A stretch of DNA of 7,815 nt from JBOGEB01 sp050743125. Its GTDB lineage: Bacteria; Actinomycetota; Nitriliruptoria; Euzebyales; Egibacteraceae. The stretch is from contig JBOGEB010000192.1 in assembly GCA_050743125.1 (NCBI GenBank), positions 1 through 7,815 on the forward strand, read 5' to 3'. Under the pieces are notes generated by a model. The model saw only the letters and a program-made list of their open reading frames with translations. It searched no databases and was not told where the DNA came from. Every line of letters starts with the position of its first letter. Position 1 is the stretch's first letter. Shown here one piece after another: positions 5,595-7,815 of this stretch. The position numbers were made by a program, and so were the translations under genes.

Positions 5595-6722
5595 ATGACC
5601 ACCAACACTGGTAACGCCGCAGGCATGGCCGGTGCCCGGCCGCCGCTAGAGCACCTGCTGCTTGAGCTCCTCGGCATGACCTGCACCACTGGCGACGAGG
5701 GGCCCATCGCTGAGTGGGTCGAACACCGCTACATCGACGCCGGGGAGACGGTGCGTCGCGTCGGCAACTCTGTTGTTGCTGGCGTCCTCGACGCTTCGCG
5801 GCCCAACGTTGCGCTGGTCGGCCACCTCGACGTGGTACCCCCGACACCCGCCGACACCGAGCCCCGCATCGACGGTGGCAGGATCGTGGGGCGAGGCGCG
5901 AGCGACATGAAATCGGGCCTAGCCGTGGCGATGTCCTGCTTCGAGGACGCTGGATTGCGGCACGGGCCCTGCAACCTGGTGCTGGTGGCGTATGCGGGTG
6001 AGGAGGGGCCACCCGAAGGCAATGAGTTGCTGCCGGTCCTCGAAGCAGTGCCTGAGCTTCGGCAGCTGCGACTCGCGATCGTTTTGGAGCCCACCGACCT
6101 CGGCGTCCAGCTCGGCTGTCTCGGTGCGGTCCACGCCGAGATCGTGTTCCGCGGGCGTGCCGCCCACGCCGCCCGGCCGTGGCATGGAGCCAACGCTCTC
6201 GCCGCTGCGGGTCCATTCTTGCAAGAACTCCACGAACTCGCTCCCCAGACGGTCACGGTGGACGATCTCGAATACCGTGAGGTCGTGACCGCGACGCAGG
6301 CGTGGACCGGCGATGCTCCCGGCGCGGTCGGCTCGCGCAACGTCGTGCCCGCTGCGTTCACCGTGTACGTCGATCACCGCTTCGCCCCTGACAAGGACGT
6401 CGCCTGCGCCATCCGCAACCTGGAGCGCCTCGTTAAAGGCCGGGCGGAGGTGCGTCCCGTCGTACAGGCGCCGGCGGCTCCGCCATGCCGCCGGGACCCC
6501 GCGGTCCGCGCGTTCATCGATCGCGTCGGAGCGGCAGTCTCCGCCAAGCAAGCGTGGACCGACGTCGCCCGGTTCACTGCCTGCGGGGTGCCGGCACTCA
6601 ACTACGGCCCCGGATTGACCGCAGAGGCACACCAGGCGGGCGAGCACGTGCCCGTGGTTAACCTGTACGAAGCCGACCGGGCGCTCCGCCGCTTCCTCGC
6701 TACACCCCTGCCCACGGCATGA
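5595..6722 (+). CDS. M20-family deacylase, DapE/ArgE-like
   Basis: A 375-residue two-zinc amidohydrolase that removes an N-acyl group from an amino acid. The M20 ligand set is complete: GHLDVVP (His 77, catalytic Asp 79), GASDMKSG (bridging Asp 104), GEEG (catalytic Glu 136, Glu 137), EPT (Glu 165) and AHQAGEHVP (His 346). The lid/dimer segment RAAHAARPWHGANA and the hallmark WTDVARFTACGVPALNYGPG resemble actinobacterial succinyl-diaminopimelate desuccinylases. A housekeeping DapE would not be expected here, so a cluster-specific paralogue acting on an N-acetyl or N-succinyl intermediate is more likely (inference). ATG 5595 is preceded only by a weak GGGAA. It comes 24 nt after the acetyltransferase, and its TGA overlaps the exporter's ATG (ATGA, 6719-6722). 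The family is secure. DapE against ArgE/LysK-type specificity cannot be settled by eye. Confidence 0.88.
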   Translation: MTTNTGNAAGMAGARPPLEHLLLELLGMTCTTGDEGPIAEWVEHRYIDAGETVRRVGNSVVAGVLDASRPNVALVGHLDVVPPTPADTEPRIDGGRIVGRGASDMKSGLAVAMSCFEDAGLRHGPCNLVLVAYAGEEGPPEGNELLPVLEAVPELRQLRLAIVLEPTDLGVQLGCLGAVHAEIVFRGRAAHAARPWHGANALAAAGPFLQELHELAPQTVTVDDLEYREVVTATQAWTGDAPGAVGSRNVVPAAFTVYVDHRFAPDKDVACAIRNLERLVKGRAEVRPVVQAPAAPPCRRDPAVRAFIDRVGAAVSAKQAWTDVARFTACGVPALNYGPGLTAEAHQAGEHVPVVNLYEADRALRRFLATPLPTA

Positions 6723-7597
6723 CCGTCATCGCGCCGTTCACTGACACCACCAAGGGCGCGCTGGCTCTCCTGGGAGCTGTGGCAGCCTGGGGGTCGACGT
6801 TCGTCGTCACTAAGCTCCTGCTCGTCGATATCGGACCCTTCACCATCCTGGCGCTGCGCTTCCCTATCGCACTCGCGGTGCTGGTGCCGTTCGCGCGACC
6901 GCAGGGATTCCGCATGCGCATGCTAGTGCAGCCGACGTTCCTGCTGTTCGGTGCGAGCCTGGCGGCCCACTTCGGGTTGCAAAACCTCGGGCTCGTCTAC
7001 ACCACCGCCGGCAACGCCGCGCTCGTGGTCGCCGGAATCCCGGCCGTCAGCGCCCTGCTGTCGGTCCTCGTGCTGCGGGAGCGCTTGTCCGCCCGGCTGA
7101 AGGGGGGCGTGTTTCTGTCAATCGCCGGGGTGGTGCTGCTGACGAGCGCCCCGATCGTCGCTGGCAGCTGGTCGGTGTTGCTGGGCAACGTTCTCGTCTT
7201 CGGCGCCGTGCTCACCTGGGCCCTCTACACCCTGCAGGGTAAGCTCCTGACTCATCACCACTCAGCGCTCGTGGCGGCAACCGCAAGCACCGGCGCGGCC
7301 TTGGTGTTGTTGCTGGTCCCCTTTGCGTGGGAACTCTCCGTCAGAGGTCTGCCGCAGCTGAGCGCGACGGGCTGGGCACTGATCGCCTACCTCGGCGTGG
7401 TCGCGTCCGCAGTGGGCTTCTACCTGTGGAACCGTGGCCTGCACTACGTGGATGCGGCGGCGGCCGGGCCGTTCGTGAACCTCGTACCGGTGACCGGGGT
7501 CATGTTCGCGCTGCTGCTCGGCGAGAGGATCACGCCGGTGCAGGTCGCAGGCGGCATGGTCGTCGGTCTGGGCGTCTGGCTCAGCCACCGGGGCTGA
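6719..7597 (+). CDS. EamA/DMT-superfamily exporter
   Basis: A 292-residue integral membrane protein with about ten hydrophobic helices in two EamA repeats (about 12-140 and 150-288). The first repeat begins with the typical LLGAVAAWGSTFVVTK and contains ALRFPIALAVLV, LQNLGLVYTTAGNAALV and the VLRERLSARLKGG loop. The second contains TWALYTLQGKLL, AYLGVVASAVGFYLWNRGL and LLLGERITPVQVAGG. The GER loop is typical of this superfamily. Characterised relatives (RhaT/EamA/YdcZ-type) mostly export amino acids or other small metabolites. The start codon overlaps the deacylase stop (ATGA) with no clear ribosome site of its own, pointing to translational coupling. Being last in the operon suits an efflux step for the product or its masked form (inference). 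The family is secure; direction and substrate are inferred. Confidence 0.88.
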   Translation: MTVIAPFTDTTKGALALLGAVAAWGSTFVVTKLLLVDIGPFTILALRFPIALAVLVPFARPQGFRMRMLVQPTFLLFGASLAAHFGLQNLGLVYTTAGNAALVVAGIPAVSALLSVLVLRERLSARLKGGVFLSIAGVVLLTSAPIVAGSWSVLLGNVLVFGAVLTWALYTLQGKLLTHHHSALVAATASTGAALVLLLVPFAWELSVRGLPQLSATGWALIAYLGVVASAVGFYLWNRGLHYVDAAAAGPFVNLVPVTGVMFALLLGERITPVQVAGGMVVGLGVWLSHRG

Positions 7598-7604
7598 ACT
7601 CCGG

Positions 7605-7618
7605 GGCTTGTCCAAGCC
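7605..7618 (+). terminator. hairpin just after the operon
   Basis: GGCTTG-TC-CAAGCC starts 7 nt past the exporter stop. It is flanked by two copies of GAACTCCG (7596-7603 and 7620-7627). There is no T-tract. A second, longer dyad at 7649-7676 (CTCAATAC ... GTATCTTGAG, two bulged bases) is followed by TTT and could also stop transcription. Either could end the six-gene unit; neither is a textbook terminator. Confidence 0.35.
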
Positions 7619-7620
7619 GG

Positions 7621-7742
7621 AACTCCGCAGTTGGGGGATCGGCCTACGCTCAATACCGCTTGCTTAGTATCTTGAGTTTCGCAGTTTTGGGGTGCCTGAG
7701 GGTCGGCCGGACAGCGGGAGGCGCGATACGCACGAGATGCGT
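7621..7742. repeat. small dyads and a repeated CGCAGTT...GGGG motif
   Basis: This 3' non-coding stretch holds AACT-CCGC-AGTT (7621-7632), the bulged dyad 7649-7676, and ACGCA-CGAGA-TGCGT (7728-7742). CGCAGTT followed by GGGG occurs twice, at 7626-7636 and, with two extra Ts, at 7680-7692. These could be operator sites for the next gene, terminators or remains of an element end. I cannot choose between these, and no convincing -35/-10 pair is visible. Confidence 0.3.
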
Positions 7743-7753
7743 GACTTGAGGGG

Positions 7754-7815
7754 GTGAGCGAGGAAGCATCAGCGGTTGACAACAGCCGGCTCCCGAAGAG
7801 CGACGGTGCCGCTGA
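7754..7815 (+). CDS. possible 5' end of a further gene
   Basis: GTG 7754 opens a frame that runs off the right edge and begins VSEEASAVDNSRLPKSDGAA. The frame has a stop at 7742-7744, so GTG 7754 is the only usual start before the edge. GAGGGG abuts the GTG directly, which is too close for a normal ribosome site, so the start is doubtful. Only about 20 residues are seen, hydrophilic and unrecognised. Another frame is also open here. Confidence 0.3.
   Translation, partial: MSEEASAVDNSRLPKSDGAA

Noticed and set aside
1..7815. tRNA, rRNA, CRISPR array or intact insertion sequence
   Set aside because: No T-arm-like motif, no regularly spaced repeats and no complete transposase with matching terminal repeats were found on reading both strands.

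Overview
The window is high-G+C DNA (about two thirds G+C or more by eye, G/C-rich third codon positions) and reads as actinomycete, Streptomyces-like DNA. Three things point that way: an actinobacterial-style IS256 transposase relic, an M20 peptidase resembling the Gram-positive DapE type, and frequent GTG/TTG starts with 4-nt stop/start overlaps.

Left third (1 to about 1700) is a decayed border. It holds the 3' end of an unrecognised plus-strand gene (3-167) with a terminator-like hairpin right after its stop. Next comes an IS256-family transposase pseudogene with three frame breaks and no C-terminal third (282 to about 1134). A very short fragment with an IS630-like 'LLFQDEA' motif lies near 1153-1266. 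It runs into a stretch of about 180 nt that is only about 52% G+C and is packed with inverted repeats (1250-1375). A frame-broken, truncated DUF2267-like gene follows (1418-1673).

Right two thirds (1702-7597) is a compact run of six intact plus-strand genes: a class III PLP aminotransferase (GabT-like), a class I SAM-dependent methyltransferase, a sulfotransferase-fold protein, a phosphinothricin-acetyltransferase-like GNAT, a DapE/ArgE-type M20 deacylase and an EamA/DMT exporter. Gaps are 64, 11, -4, 24 and -4 nt, so this looks like one transcription unit. No in-frame TTA leucine codon was seen in these six genes. After it come small dyads (7605-7742) and possibly the start of another gene (GTG at 7754).

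Working idea (inference): the operon makes or modifies a small amino-acid-like molecule. The aminotransferase installs or removes an amine, and the methyltransferase and sulfotransferase tailor the product or activate it. The GNAT masks the amine as an N-acyl form, the M20 enzyme unmasks it, and the EamA protein exports it. GNAT plus deacylase plus exporter is a recurring self-protection logic for toxic amino-acid antimetabolites. I do not recognise this six-gene combination as a described cluster. No NRPS, PKS, regulator, tRNA, rRNA or CRISPR array is visible in the window.
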